DNA from: Bacteroidota bacterium
Lineage (GTDB): Bacteria; Bacteroidota; Ignavibacteria; UBA10030; UBA6906
Reading direction: 5' to 3'
Length of the DNA stretch: 7,541 nucleotides
Assembly: GCA_017860555.1 (NCBI GenBank)
Contig: JAGDMJ010000151.1
Location: 1 to 7,541 of the forward strand
A program made the position numbers and the translations under genes. Positions 1 through 6,085 of the stretch are shown here, one piece after another (the stretch's first letter is position 1; each line of letters opens with the position of its first letter). Below the pieces are notes generated by a model. That model saw only the letters and a list, made by a program, of their open reading frames with translations, made no database searches and was not told the DNA's origin.

Positions 1-1
1 A

Positions 2-928
2 CATGAACCGCTTATGCTGACCCCGGAGAACGTCAGCTGGATCCATGAGGTCGGGGGGACGATCCTTGGTTCCTCTCGAGGCCCTCAGGACACCACGAAG
101 ATGGTCGCAACTCTGAAGGACCTCGGTGTTGGGATACTGTTTGCAGTCGGCGGCGACGGGACGCTGAAAGGCGCCCAGCAGATCGCCGAAGAGGCTTTAC
201 GGCAAGGTCTCGAGATCAGCGTTATTGGAATTCCCAAGACCATCGACAATGACATCTCGTTTGTTCAGACCACATTCGGTTTCGAAACGGCAGTTTCGGA
301 AGCGCAGCGCGCATCGGATGCGGCAAATATCGAAGCTGAGGCGGCTCACAACGGGATCGGCCTGGTAAAACTGATGGGCAGGGATTCGGGATTCATTGCG
401 GCGTTCACGGTTCTTGTAAACAGCCAAGTGAATTTCTGTCTGGTTCCAGAAGTACCTTTTTCATTGCAGAAGTTTCTTCAGGCGCTAACGCAGCGGCTCG
501 AACGCAGGGGGCACGCATTGATACTGGTCGCCGAGGGAGCAGGACGGGACCTCATGAGCGGGAAGGAAGAGCGTGATGCTTCAGGAAACGTCAAGCATGG
601 TGACATAGGCATATTTCTCAAGGATGCCATCATCGCTCATTTCAAGACAAACGGTGTTCCGGTCACGTTGAAATACATTGACCCGAGCTACACCATTCGA
701 AGCGTGCCGGCAAATGCTCATGACTCCGCATTCTGCCTCCTTCTCGGACAAAGTGCCGTGCATGCCGGGATGGCAGGGCGGACGAATATGCTTGTTGGCT
801 TCTGGAACCACAGGTTCACCCACGTCCCGATTTCTCTCGCCGTTTCGGAACGGAAGAAAATTGATCCTAGGGGAGCGCTCTGGAGCAGCGTTCTTGCATC
901 CACCGGTCAGCCGGACAATTTGGACTGA
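2..928 (+). CDS. 6-phosphofructokinase, plant/trypanosome-type (5' end outside window)
   Basis: Phosphorylates fructose 6-phosphate to the 1,6-bisphosphate in cytoplasmic glycolysis. The reading frame is open from base 2, so the true start lies upstream; the ATG at 14 is internal, and the missing part should carry the first glycine-rich nucleotide-binding loop. Numbering from the ATG at 14: GGDGT at 46-50, the substrate/catalytic loop PKTIDND at 74-80, MGRDSGF at 121-127, AEGAG at 173-177, and the YIDPSYTIRS...N-HDS block at 221-237. These match the plant-type PFK branch closely. Glycine in GGDGT (where pyrophosphate enzymes usually have GGDD) argues for ATP as donor, while lysine in PKTIDND (glycine in E. 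coli PfkA) is shared with plant and trypanosome ATP-PFKs and with PPi-PFKs. ATP dependence is therefore likely but inferred. The gene stands apart from its neighbours and converges on the amidotransferase gene. Confidence 0.93.
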   Translation, partial: HEPLMLTPENVSWIHEVGGTILGSSRGPQDTTKMVATLKDLGVGILFAVGGDGTLKGAQQIAEEALRQGLEISVIGIPKTIDNDISFVQTTFGFETAVSEAQRASDAANIEAEAAHNGIGLVKLMGRDSGFIAAFTVLVNSQVNFCLVPEVPFSLQKFLQALTQRLERRGHALILVAEGAGRDLMSGKEERDASGNVKHGDIGIFLKDAIIAHFKTNGVPVTLKYIDPSYTIRSVPANAHDSAFCLLLGQSAVHAGMAGRTNMLVGFWNHRFTHVPISLAVSERKKIDPRGALWSSVLASTGQPDNLD

Positions 929-929
929 G

Positions 930-958
930 GCCCGGTCCCGGGCAATTCCCCGGGGGAA
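930..958. terminator. GC-rich inverted repeats between convergent genes, possible shared terminator
   Basis: Two small inverted repeats follow the phosphofructokinase stop directly. The first is gcccg-gtcc-cgggc (930-943), a 5-bp GC stem with a 4-base loop. The second is ttccc-cgg-gggaa (946-958), a 5-bp stem with a 3-base loop. They lie in the 48 bases between two convergent stop codons, where a bidirectional terminator would be expected. Neither is followed by a proper T-run on either strand, so an intrinsic terminator is only tentative. Confidence 0.35.
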
Positions 959-976
959 AACCCAGGGATTTACCCG

Positions 977-2086
977 CTAGACGACTTTGCGCATGAGGGC
1001 GACCGCCTTTTTCCCCATCCGATACCAGCGACTCTGCGGGTAGTTCGGAAATTCCGTGAAATGCCGGTGCTTTGTCTGCTCGAACTCCTCGCGGGACATT
1101 CCTATACGGTTCAGAAAGGACTCGAGGACGGCAGGCGGCTGCCGTGTCTCCTCCTCTTCGGCATGATCCAACGCTTCCTCACGCGTCATTTGCTTCGTCC
1201 TGACAAGGGAGCTGTATGATTGCGTGACTTCCGAATAGCCCCACTTCCGGTTCTGAAGATAATCTTTCAGCGGGTTCAAGACGCAATCGCCATGTTCAAG
1301 TTCATCGGAGGTCGGCCGCCAACCCAACTCCTTCTCCAGCAGATCACGTGTCTGCTCCAGGCCCGGATAAACGTAGTCGAGGACGTCGACAAGGTTTGGG
1401 CCCGTGCGAGTGTACCGCCGAACCGCCCGTTTCCAGGGGTTCTCAACAACGAACCGCTTGGCTTCCCGAAAATCCACATGCCCCTGAAGGACGTTCTTGA
1501 AGTAAGCACGATCGGCGTACTTGGACTGGCTCACTCCCTGAATGCCGCCGAAGACTCGGCTTGACCCACCCGACAGGATCAGCGGAATTCCATTCTGCGA
1601 AGCGATCCGATATGCGGCCGCCTGAATGATGAGGTTGCAGGGAGTGCAGAATTCTCCGGTACGTGTGAGAAAAAGCTTGAACAGTTGGTCCAGCAGTTTC
1701 TCGTTAGGTTTGTACGTAATGAGGTCGACGCCAAGGGTCTTCACCGCGGCCTGGATGTTTTCCCGTGCCCTCGCAGACTGAAATCCGTTGTCGAAATTGT
1801 ATGCCAACACGCGCAGATGGAGGAGACGGCATGCAGCATACAGGACAAGCATGCTGTCCTTCCCCCCGCTCACGGGAACCAGGCAATCATACTCTCTTCC
1901 CCGTTTCCGATACGGTGCCACGAGACGTTCTAGCCGCCGCAAACGCTCGTCAGCCGAGAGATGAGGGTTCCGGTCCTCCTTTCGGGCAAAATCGCGGCAG
2001 TAGTTGCACGTTCCGTCCTTGTCAAGGTTGACACCCGGCAACGAGTCCGGGAGAATGCATTCTCCGCAACGAGTCGAGTTCGTCAT
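977..2086 (-). CDS. N-acetyl sugar amidotransferase (WbuX/WbpG/PseA family)
   Basis: 369 residues, usual for the family. Members use a PP-loop ATP pyrophosphatase fold to activate an N-acetyl group on a nucleotide sugar and convert it to an acetamidino group, acting in the cytoplasm on precursors of O-antigen or nonulosonic-acid glycans. Visible marks: a Cys-X2-Cys pair at C7/C10 (RCGEC), a second pair at C27/C30 (CNYC), the PP-loop SGGKDS at 73-78, a CTPC pair at 147-150, and HGDC at 265-268 followed by a KDYL block and TREEA, all typical of the group. An upstream in-frame ATG at 2161 would add 25 residues, but the ATG at 2086 is preceded by a strong GGGGAGG 8 bases away and places the first cysteine pair where the family has it. 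Partner HisH/HisF-like subunits, which supply ammonia in characterised systems, are not in this window, nor are other glycan genes. The family is secure; the exact sugar is unknown. Confidence 0.9.
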   Translation of the reverse strand: MTNSTRCGECILPDSLPGVNLDKDGTCNYCRDFARKEDRNPHLSADERLRRLERLVAPYRKRGREYDCLVPVSGGKDSMLVLYAACRLLHLRVLAYNFDNGFQSARARENIQAAVKTLGVDLITYKPNEKLLDQLFKLFLTRTGEFCTPCNLIIQAAAYRIASQNGIPLILSGGSSRVFGGIQGVSQSKYADRAYFKNVLQGHVDFREAKRFVVENPWKRAVRRYTRTGPNLVDVLDYVYPGLEQTRDLLEKELGWRPTSDELEHGDCVLNPLKDYLQNRKWGYSEVTQSYSSLVRTKQMTREEALDHAEEEETRQPPAVLESFLNRIGMSREEFEQTKHRHFTEFPNYPQSRWYRMGKKAVALMRKVV

Positions 2087-2094
2087 CGAAATTT

Positions 2095-2101
2095 CCTCCC
2101 C
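2095..2101 (-). promoter_or_regulatory. Shine-Dalgarno site fixing the amidotransferase start
   Basis: The minus strand reads GGGGAGG, with 8 bases between the GGAGG core and the ATG at 2086. This decides in favour of the shorter start over the in-frame ATG at 2161. Confidence 0.75.
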
Positions 2102-2144
2102 TGTTTGAACGCCCACGTTTTCTACGAAGGACAAAATCCACAAT

Positions 2145-2206
2145 CCCCGATCGAGAGTCAAGTCTCGGGGCGGGAGTCAGGAACTCCCGACAGCGGTGGC
2201 GGGAGA
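2145..2206 (-). promoter_or_regulatory. Tandem and alternative hairpins between SGNH and amidotransferase genes
   Basis: The 153-base gap between two co-directional genes contains several inverted repeats. A perfect 7-bp stem cgggagt-cagga-actcccg lies at 2172-2190, about 50 bases beyond the SGNH stop. A third copy of the cgggag word at 2201-2206 can pair with the same ctcccg at 2185-2190, so the two stems exclude each other. Immediately adjacent, ccccga (2145-2150) pairs with tcgggg (2166-2171), with an inner alternative cgaga/tctcg stem (2152-2156 and 2164-2168). No T-run follows, so this may be a Rho-type or weak terminator for the SGNH gene, an attenuator in a longer transcript, or simply a GC-rich linker. 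Confidence 0.35.
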
Positions 2207-2239
2207 TGAATGTCTGACGCCTGTTATTCCGTGAGCGAT

Positions 2240-3403
2240 TCAGCGAAGGATCGTCCGCAATGCGCGCTCGTAGGAAGTGGCGTAGCGGAGCATGCCGAGG
2301 TCAGTGGGATGCGACCCATCCACCGTCGCTTCGCCATCTTCTCCGAGCAACTTCTCGCCTTCCAGGTAATAGAGCTCTTTCATTCCAGCCGTCTGCAGCT
2401 TCTCGAATGTTGTGCGCAACGCGGCGTGGCGGTCCCTGTGCTCCCGCATCTTGTCGGGGAGAGCGAATGCGTTGGGAGACACCCTGTCTTCTACGAGGAG
2501 GATCGGGGTTGACGGCCGCGCCTCCCGCAGTATCCGAACGAACGGCTCGGTGCGCTCCGCGGTCTGCTGTACTGTAAGATTAGGGAGGCAATCAATCACA
2601 TAGACCGCCGGGTCAAGCTCTGCCAGGAGATGCGCGATCTCCGGCTCCATCCTCCCGTTGCCGCTGAACCCGAGGTTGACCACCGGGATATCCATGCGTC
2701 GCCCGATGATCGCCGGGATTGCCATGCCGGGGCGAGATGCGCATCCTCCCTGCATGATTGATGTGCCGTAGAAGACTATCGGCTTCTCCGTTCGCGGCGG
2801 CACCGGCTCGAAGAAGGCTCCCATCGTAACACCGATCTCGAGAGAATCAATGCCGTTGTAGAGCGGGAGGTGGAGCATGTAAGTCCTCTTCCCTGATTCC
2901 ATCCCGCGGATGAGGGAGCCGAAGACCCTCGTTTCCCTGGGCAAGAGCGTCGCGATCCATCGCCACTCGCCGGTTGCGCTGAGGGTATACATGTCCGTAC
3001 CACTGACGCCTGTTGCCGGCATGTGGGGCAGAGCAAGATCGGGAAGGAGCAGGGTGTAGCGAATCTGGACCTCGGGGGCATCGGTGACAAAGCGGCAGCT
3101 CATTCCCGCGCTGTGGCGCGAAAGTGACCACACTTGGGAGCGCACGATGCTTTCCGCCCTTCCGGGGAGGCGGTCGTAGAAGCGGTTGACGTCTGACCAG
3201 GGGCGCCCTTCTACGCCCCAGTCCGACACCATGTGCCATGTGATCGTGTCTGAAGCAGGTGATCTTGATGGGAGGCCTTGCTGGGCCTGCATCGGCTGGG
3301 GCTCAACGAACGACGAAAGGCAGGCGATGGCGAAGAGCACCGGCGTGGCCGCCAAGCGAAGAGATTCAAAGTGCAGAGACATGTGCAAATGCGGTTTGTG
3401 CAT
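2240..3403 (-). CDS. Secreted SGNH/GDSL-type esterase with GxDLY N-terminal domain
   Basis: 387 residues. The N-terminus (about 12-40) is hydrophobic and ends in a likely signal peptidase site near MQA-QQ, so export is expected. Residues about 55-205 match the beta-rich GxDLY domain (FYDRLP at 75-80, a GTDMY version of the namesake motif at 135-139). The C-terminal half is an SGNH hydrolase fold: GTS with nucleophile S215 inside GTSIMQGGCASRPG, a block II NLGFSGNG at 243-250, N275 in CLPN as the block III residue, and D362/H365 in DGSHP as the catalytic pair. The enzyme probably removes acyl (perhaps acetyl) groups from a carbohydrate or lipid outside the cytoplasm; the substrate is not evident. 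Neither the ATG at 3403 nor the in-frame ATG at 3382 (residue 8) has a Shine-Dalgarno sequence. The longer one is chosen; the shorter would give a more typical signal peptide. The gene may be transcribed with the amidotransferase downstream. Confidence 0.88.
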   Translation of the reverse strand: MHKPHLHMSLHFESLRLAATPVLFAIACLSSFVEPQPMQAQQGLPSRSPASDTITWHMVSDWGVEGRPWSDVNRFYDRLPGRAESIVRSQVWSLSRHSAGMSCRFVTDAPEVQIRYTLLLPDLALPHMPATGVSGTDMYTLSATGEWRWIATLLPRETRVFGSLIRGMESGKRTYMLHLPLYNGIDSLEIGVTMGAFFEPVPPRTEKPIVFYGTSIMQGGCASRPGMAIPAIIGRRMDIPVVNLGFSGNGRMEPEIAHLLAELDPAVYVIDCLPNLTVQQTAERTEPFVRILREARPSTPILLVEDRVSPNAFALPDKMREHRDRHAALRTTFEKLQTAGMKELYYLEGEKLLGEDGEATVDGSHPTDLGMLRYATSYERALRTILR

Positions 3404-3411
3404 GATACATG

Positions 3412-3441
3412 AAGTTACTGGAAGCCAATGGCAAAGTCAAA
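3412..3441 (-). promoter_or_regulatory. Candidate promoter of the SGNH gene
   Basis: The minus strand reads TTTGACT (3435-3441), then TAACTT (3412-3417). As a sigma-70 promoter this is TTGACT, a 17-base spacer and a poor -10. As a Bacteroidota-type promoter it is TTTG, 20 bases, then TAnnTT, which fits better. Transcription would begin near 3405, within a few bases of the ATG at 3403, implying an almost leaderless mRNA. This agrees with the missing Shine-Dalgarno sequence. Confidence 0.35.
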
Positions 3442-3480
3442 GCTTCTGCTTGGCCACGAGCTACTTGACTATCGCCTCAT

Positions 3481-3576
3481 CGCGCCGTAACTTGCAGTCG
3501 TACAGTGAGTTTTTCGTGCCGCTGGAATCAAACAGACTCGTGTAGATTCCAGATGTACGGCAAGAGTGGCCCCGCG
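3481..3576. repeat. Nested imperfect palindrome, possible extragenic repeat remnant
   Basis: Paired arms, from outside in: cgcg (3481-3484 with 3573-3576), cttgc/gcaag (3491-3495 with 3560-3564), cgtaca/tgtacg (3499-3504 with 3554-3559) and ctggaatc/gattccag (3522-3529 with 3545-3552), around a 15-base loop. A 17-base insertion sits on the left side only, between the third and fourth stems. It lies between the two divergent promoter candidates, so it is not obviously part of either transcript. It could be a miniature repeat, a REP-like element or a two-sided regulator site. Confidence 0.45.
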
Positions 3577-3630
3577 TATCTGAAATCCATGCCTTCACCG
3601 AGTTATCATTCCTGCGCATCGCGGCGGGAC

Positions 3631-3659
3631 TTGTCTCTCTCCTAAAGCTCGTGTACATT
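3631..3659 (+). promoter_or_regulatory. Candidate sigma-70-like promoter for the rightward gene cluster
   Basis: TTGTCT (3631-3636), a 17-base spacer and TACATT (3654-3659), each matching consensus at four of six positions. Transcription would begin around 3666, giving a leader of roughly 107 bases before the ATG at 3773; the leader contains a small ctgcg-gaa-cgcag hairpin. Support is limited to spacing and partial matches. Confidence 0.3.
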
Positions 3660-3762
3660 ATGTAAGTCGGCCTGCGGAACGCAGAATGCTGCGGGCGACC
3701 CCTTCTCGCAACTCGAAGGAGCACGGGCGAGGTGCCCAACGATGGTTCGAATTCTCACGCGT

Positions 3763-3768
3763 GGGAGG
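3763..3768 (+). promoter_or_regulatory. Shine-Dalgarno site fixing the GNAT-nitrilase start
   Basis: GGGAGG lies 4 bases before the ATG at 3773. The spacing is short but the match is strong, and homology to GNAT proteins begins soon after this ATG. The alternative in-frame ATG at 3686 would add 29 residues of arginine-rich sequence with no family resemblance. Confidence 0.55.
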
Positions 3769-3772
3769 ATTC

Positions 3773-5311
3773 ATGACCACTCTCGACCTCAAGAAGTTCG
3801 AAAAGCAAATCGTTGTCCGTCAGATCGGTCTTGACGACTACGACCGCTTGGTGCAGCTCCAACTAAAGTGTTTCCCTGGCATGAAGCCCTGGCAGCGTGA
3901 GCAGATTCAGAGCCAGCTGTCGACCTTTCCTGAGGGACAAATCTGCATCGAATACGAAGGCGCAATTGTCGCGTCATCCAGCAGTCTCATCCTGGATTTT
4001 GCTCTTTATAGTGAGTGGCACAACTGGCGGGAGATCACGGACGGGGGTTTCATTCGGAACCACAACCCCGACGGAAATACGCTGTACGGCATTGAAATCA
4101 TGGTGGACCCGCAATATCGTGGAATGAGGCTCGCGCGTCGGCTGTACGACGCGCGCAAAAAGCTTGCGCGCGAAAAGAACCTTATGCGAATTGTTGTGGG
4201 GGGCCGCATCCCCGGTTACGCGCCCAATAAAGACCTGATGACGGCGCGGGAGTATGTGGAGAAGGTCATCACGAAGGTGCTCTACGATCCCGTCCTCACA
4301 ACGCAGATATCGAACGGATTCGTACTCAAGCGGCTTCTTAGGTCCTACATGGATTCAGACAGGGAGTCGGTGGGGTATGCCACCCTTCTGGAATGGACCA
4401 ATATTGATTACCAGCCCGACTTCCAGAGGACATTCGTCGCGTCGCAGTCGGTCAGGATTTGCGTGGTCCAGTACCAGCTGAGGGAGATCAGAAGCTTTGA
4501 GGAGTTCGAGCGCCACTGTGAGTACTTCGTCGATGTTGCAGCGGATTACAAAAGCGACTTCGTCCTGTTTCCAGAACTGTTCACGATACAACTCCTTTCT
4601 TTTGCCAGCAAGCAGCGCCCGGGTCTGGCCGTCCGTGAACTTGCCCAGTTCACGCCAAGATACCTTGAGCTCTTTACCAAACTTGCCATCAAGCACAATA
4701 TCAACATTGTTGGCGGTTCGCATTTCAGTGTTGAGGATGAACATTTGTATAATGTCTCGTATCTTTTCAGGCGGGATGGGGGAATCGGGAAACAGTACAA
4801 GCTCCATATCACTCCAGAAGAACGCCTCTGGTGGGGAGTTCAACCGGGGAAAAGCATCGAGGTGTTCGATACCGACAGGGGGCGCATATCCTTGCAGATC
4901 GGCTTCGACATCACGTTTCCGGAAGTTAGCAGAATCGCTGTCCGAGAAGGGGCGGCGATTTTCTTTGTCCCGTTCTGCACCGACGAACGCTACGCCTATC
5001 TGCGCGTCCGGTACTGTGCACAGGCAAGGGCCATTGAAAACCATGTCTTCGTTGCAATTGCCGGAACTGTGGGGAACCTCCCTGCCGTGGAAAACGTCGA
5101 CGTACAATATGCGCAGTCCGGGATCTTCACTCCATCGGATATCCCGTTCACACGAGATGCGATCTCCTCGGAATGCACACCGAATATAGAGACGGTAATC
5201 GTAGACGATGTTGATCTCGAGCTTCTGAAGCGTCACCGGCAGGCGAAGACCGTCCTGAACTGGCGGGACCGGCGGACCGATCTGTATGATGTTGTGAAAA
5301 AGAGGAAATGA
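3773..5311 (+). CDS. GNAT acetyltransferase-nitrilase fusion with Cys-to-Gly at the catalytic site
   Basis: 512 residues in two domains, an arrangement known from many bacteria (B. subtilis YhcX type). Residues about 10-215 are a GNAT domain; the acetyl-CoA loop is recognisable at 110-121 (MVDPQYRGMRLA). Residues about 226-500 are a carbon-nitrogen hydrolase (nitrilase) domain. The catalytic Glu is E268 (FPELF), the Lys is K343 (YKLHIT), and the family signatures ITPEER, PFCTDER, VRYCAQARAIEN and AGTVGNLP are present. The position of the nucleophilic cysteine, normally in IC(Y/F)D before FPE, reads IGFD: residue 377 is glycine, codon GGC at 4901-4903, one base from TGC. Without the cysteine the domain should not cleave amides or nitriles. 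Cysteines 402 and 415 appear to be family-conserved residues at other positions. The natural substrate of this fusion family is not something I can name. It is first in a run of four plus-strand genes, and the frame is otherwise intact with no sign of decay. Confidence 0.9.
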   Translation: MTTLDLKKFEKQIVVRQIGLDDYDRLVQLQLKCFPGMKPWQREQIQSQLSTFPEGQICIEYEGAIVASSSSLILDFALYSEWHNWREITDGGFIRNHNPDGNTLYGIEIMVDPQYRGMRLARRLYDARKKLAREKNLMRIVVGGRIPGYAPNKDLMTAREYVEKVITKVLYDPVLTTQISNGFVLKRLLRSYMDSDRESVGYATLLEWTNIDYQPDFQRTFVASQSVRICVVQYQLREIRSFEEFERHCEYFVDVAADYKSDFVLFPELFTIQLLSFASKQRPGLAVRELAQFTPRYLELFTKLAIKHNINIVGGSHFSVEDEHLYNVSYLFRRDGGIGKQYKLHITPEERLWWGVQPGKSIEVFDTDRGRISLQIGFDITFPEVSRIAVREGAAIFFVPFCTDERYAYLRVRYCAQARAIENHVFVAIAGTVGNLPAVENVDVQYAQSGIFTPSDIPFTRDAISSECTPNIETVIVDDVDLELLKRHRQAKTVLNWRDRRTDLYDVVKKRK

Positions 5312-5359
5312 GAGGCGTGGAGTCTCCTCCCCGATTGCGATTACTTTTCTGACACTCTT

Positions 5360-5366
5360 GAAGGGG
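5360..5366 (+). promoter_or_regulatory. Shine-Dalgarno site of the TM-helix protein gene
   Basis: GAAGGGG lies 7 bases before the ATG at 5374. It supports that start and separate translation initiation within the putative operon. Confidence 0.5.
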
Positions 5367-5373
5367 TCTGAGT

Positions 5374-6039
5374 ATGTGGGACCAACTGCGTGCGACGCTC
5401 GGCTCAATGAAATCGTTCTGGATTGACGTTGGGCATGCGCTCCCTGGGCTCTTCGCCGCGATGCTGCTTCTTCTGGTGGGCTGGGTCGTTGCCCGCGTCA
5501 TACGCCGGGGTGTGCTGCGCTTGCTCAGGCTGGTTCATGTGGACGAGCTGGCGGAAAAGGCGGGCATAGAGAGCTTCCTGTTGCAGGGGGGTGTGCGCTA
5601 TACCACCGTCACACTCCTGGCAAATTTCGTGTACTGGATGATCATGTTTGCGGTCATTCTTGCCGCACTGGACTCCCTGGGTCTGCAGAATGCCGCGGTG
5701 CTTTTCAACAAAATCATTCTCTTCATGCCGAACGTCGTCGTGGCCTTGCTGGTCCTGATGTTCGGCGCTTTCGTCGCCAAAATCGTTCGTGCCATCACCT
5801 TCACCTATTTGAGCAATGTGGGTATCTCCGGCGCGGATGTGATCGGGCATATCGCCCAGTGGGCTATCCTGTTGTTCGTGGCTTCCGTTGCCCTGGAACA
5901 GCTGTCGATCGGCGGCCAGATCCTGGTCTCCGCGTTCCAGATCGGGTTCGGCGCGTTCTGCCTTGCTCTCGCGATCGCGTTCGGGCTGGGGGGAAAAGAG
6001 TGGGCAGCGGATATTCTGAGTCGGATCCGGAAGCATTAG
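5374..6039 (+). CDS. Small TM-helix repeat membrane protein related to MscS channels
   Basis: 221 residues, mostly hydrophobic, with about five membrane segments (roughly 20-44, 77-100, 112-137, 157-178 and 183-205). The N-terminal segment followed by basic residues (RVIRRGVLRLLR at 41-52), the repeated glycine-rich helices, and the C-terminal FGLGGKEWAADIL at 203-215 are typical of the conserved TM-helix family found next to, or at the N-terminus of, mechanosensitive channel-like proteins. The beta-domain and cytoplasmic vestibule of true MscS are absent, so channel activity cannot be assumed. The protein should sit in the inner membrane. It starts 62 bases after the GNAT-nitrilase stop and ends 46 bases before the amidohydrolase, which suggests co-transcription. 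The family match is good; the role is unknown. Confidence 0.82.
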   Translation: MWDQLRATLGSMKSFWIDVGHALPGLFAAMLLLLVGWVVARVIRRGVLRLLRLVHVDELAEKAGIESFLLQGGVRYTTVTLLANFVYWMIMFAVILAALDSLGLQNAAVLFNKIILFMPNVVVALLVLMFGAFVAKIVRAITFTYLSNVGISGADVIGHIAQWAILLFVASVALEQLSIGGQILVSAFQIGFGAFCLALAIAFGLGGKEWAADILSRIRKH

Positions 6040-6085
6040 CGAGCAGTCTCGACGCCTTGGGTCATGAACCATCTGCCGTGCCGTT

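Larger units (their letters stand above)
3404..3772. other. Divergent intergenic region with no convincing gene
   Basis: These 369 bases separate the SGNH gene (minus) from the GNAT-nitrilase gene (plus). They contain candidate promoters on each strand, a large nested palindrome (3481-3576), a small ctgcg-gaa-cgcag hairpin (3672-3684), and a 92-codon minus-strand frame (3461-3739) with no recognisable fold. The conceptual translation of that frame carries phrases such as RRNDNSVKAWISDTRGH and LRRDEAI, which resemble spurious products often predicted from dispersed extragenic repeats. I infer a degenerate repeat remnant rather than a gene. Confidence 0.5.

Noticed and set aside
2087..2161. Longer amidotransferase start at 2161
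   Set aside because: The extra 25 residues match no family feature and the ATG at 2086 has a strong, well-spaced Shine-Dalgarno.
3461..3739. 92-codon minus-strand frame in the intergenic region as a gene
   Set aside because: No fold, no Shine-Dalgarno, and repeat-like conceptual translation; better explained by an extragenic repeat remnant.
3686..3772. Longer GNAT-nitrilase start at 3686
   Set aside because: The added 29 residues are unlike GNAT N-termini and the ATG at 3773 is preceded by GGGAGG.
3404..3772. CRISPR array, tRNA or attachment site in the intergenic region
   Set aside because: No regularly spaced direct repeats, no cloverleaf pattern and no integrase nearby.
4355..5407. Long minus-strand open frame (350 codons) across the GNAT-nitrilase gene
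   Set aside because: It is antisense to a well-supported family protein, shows no recognisable motif, and is explained by codon bias on the opposite strand.
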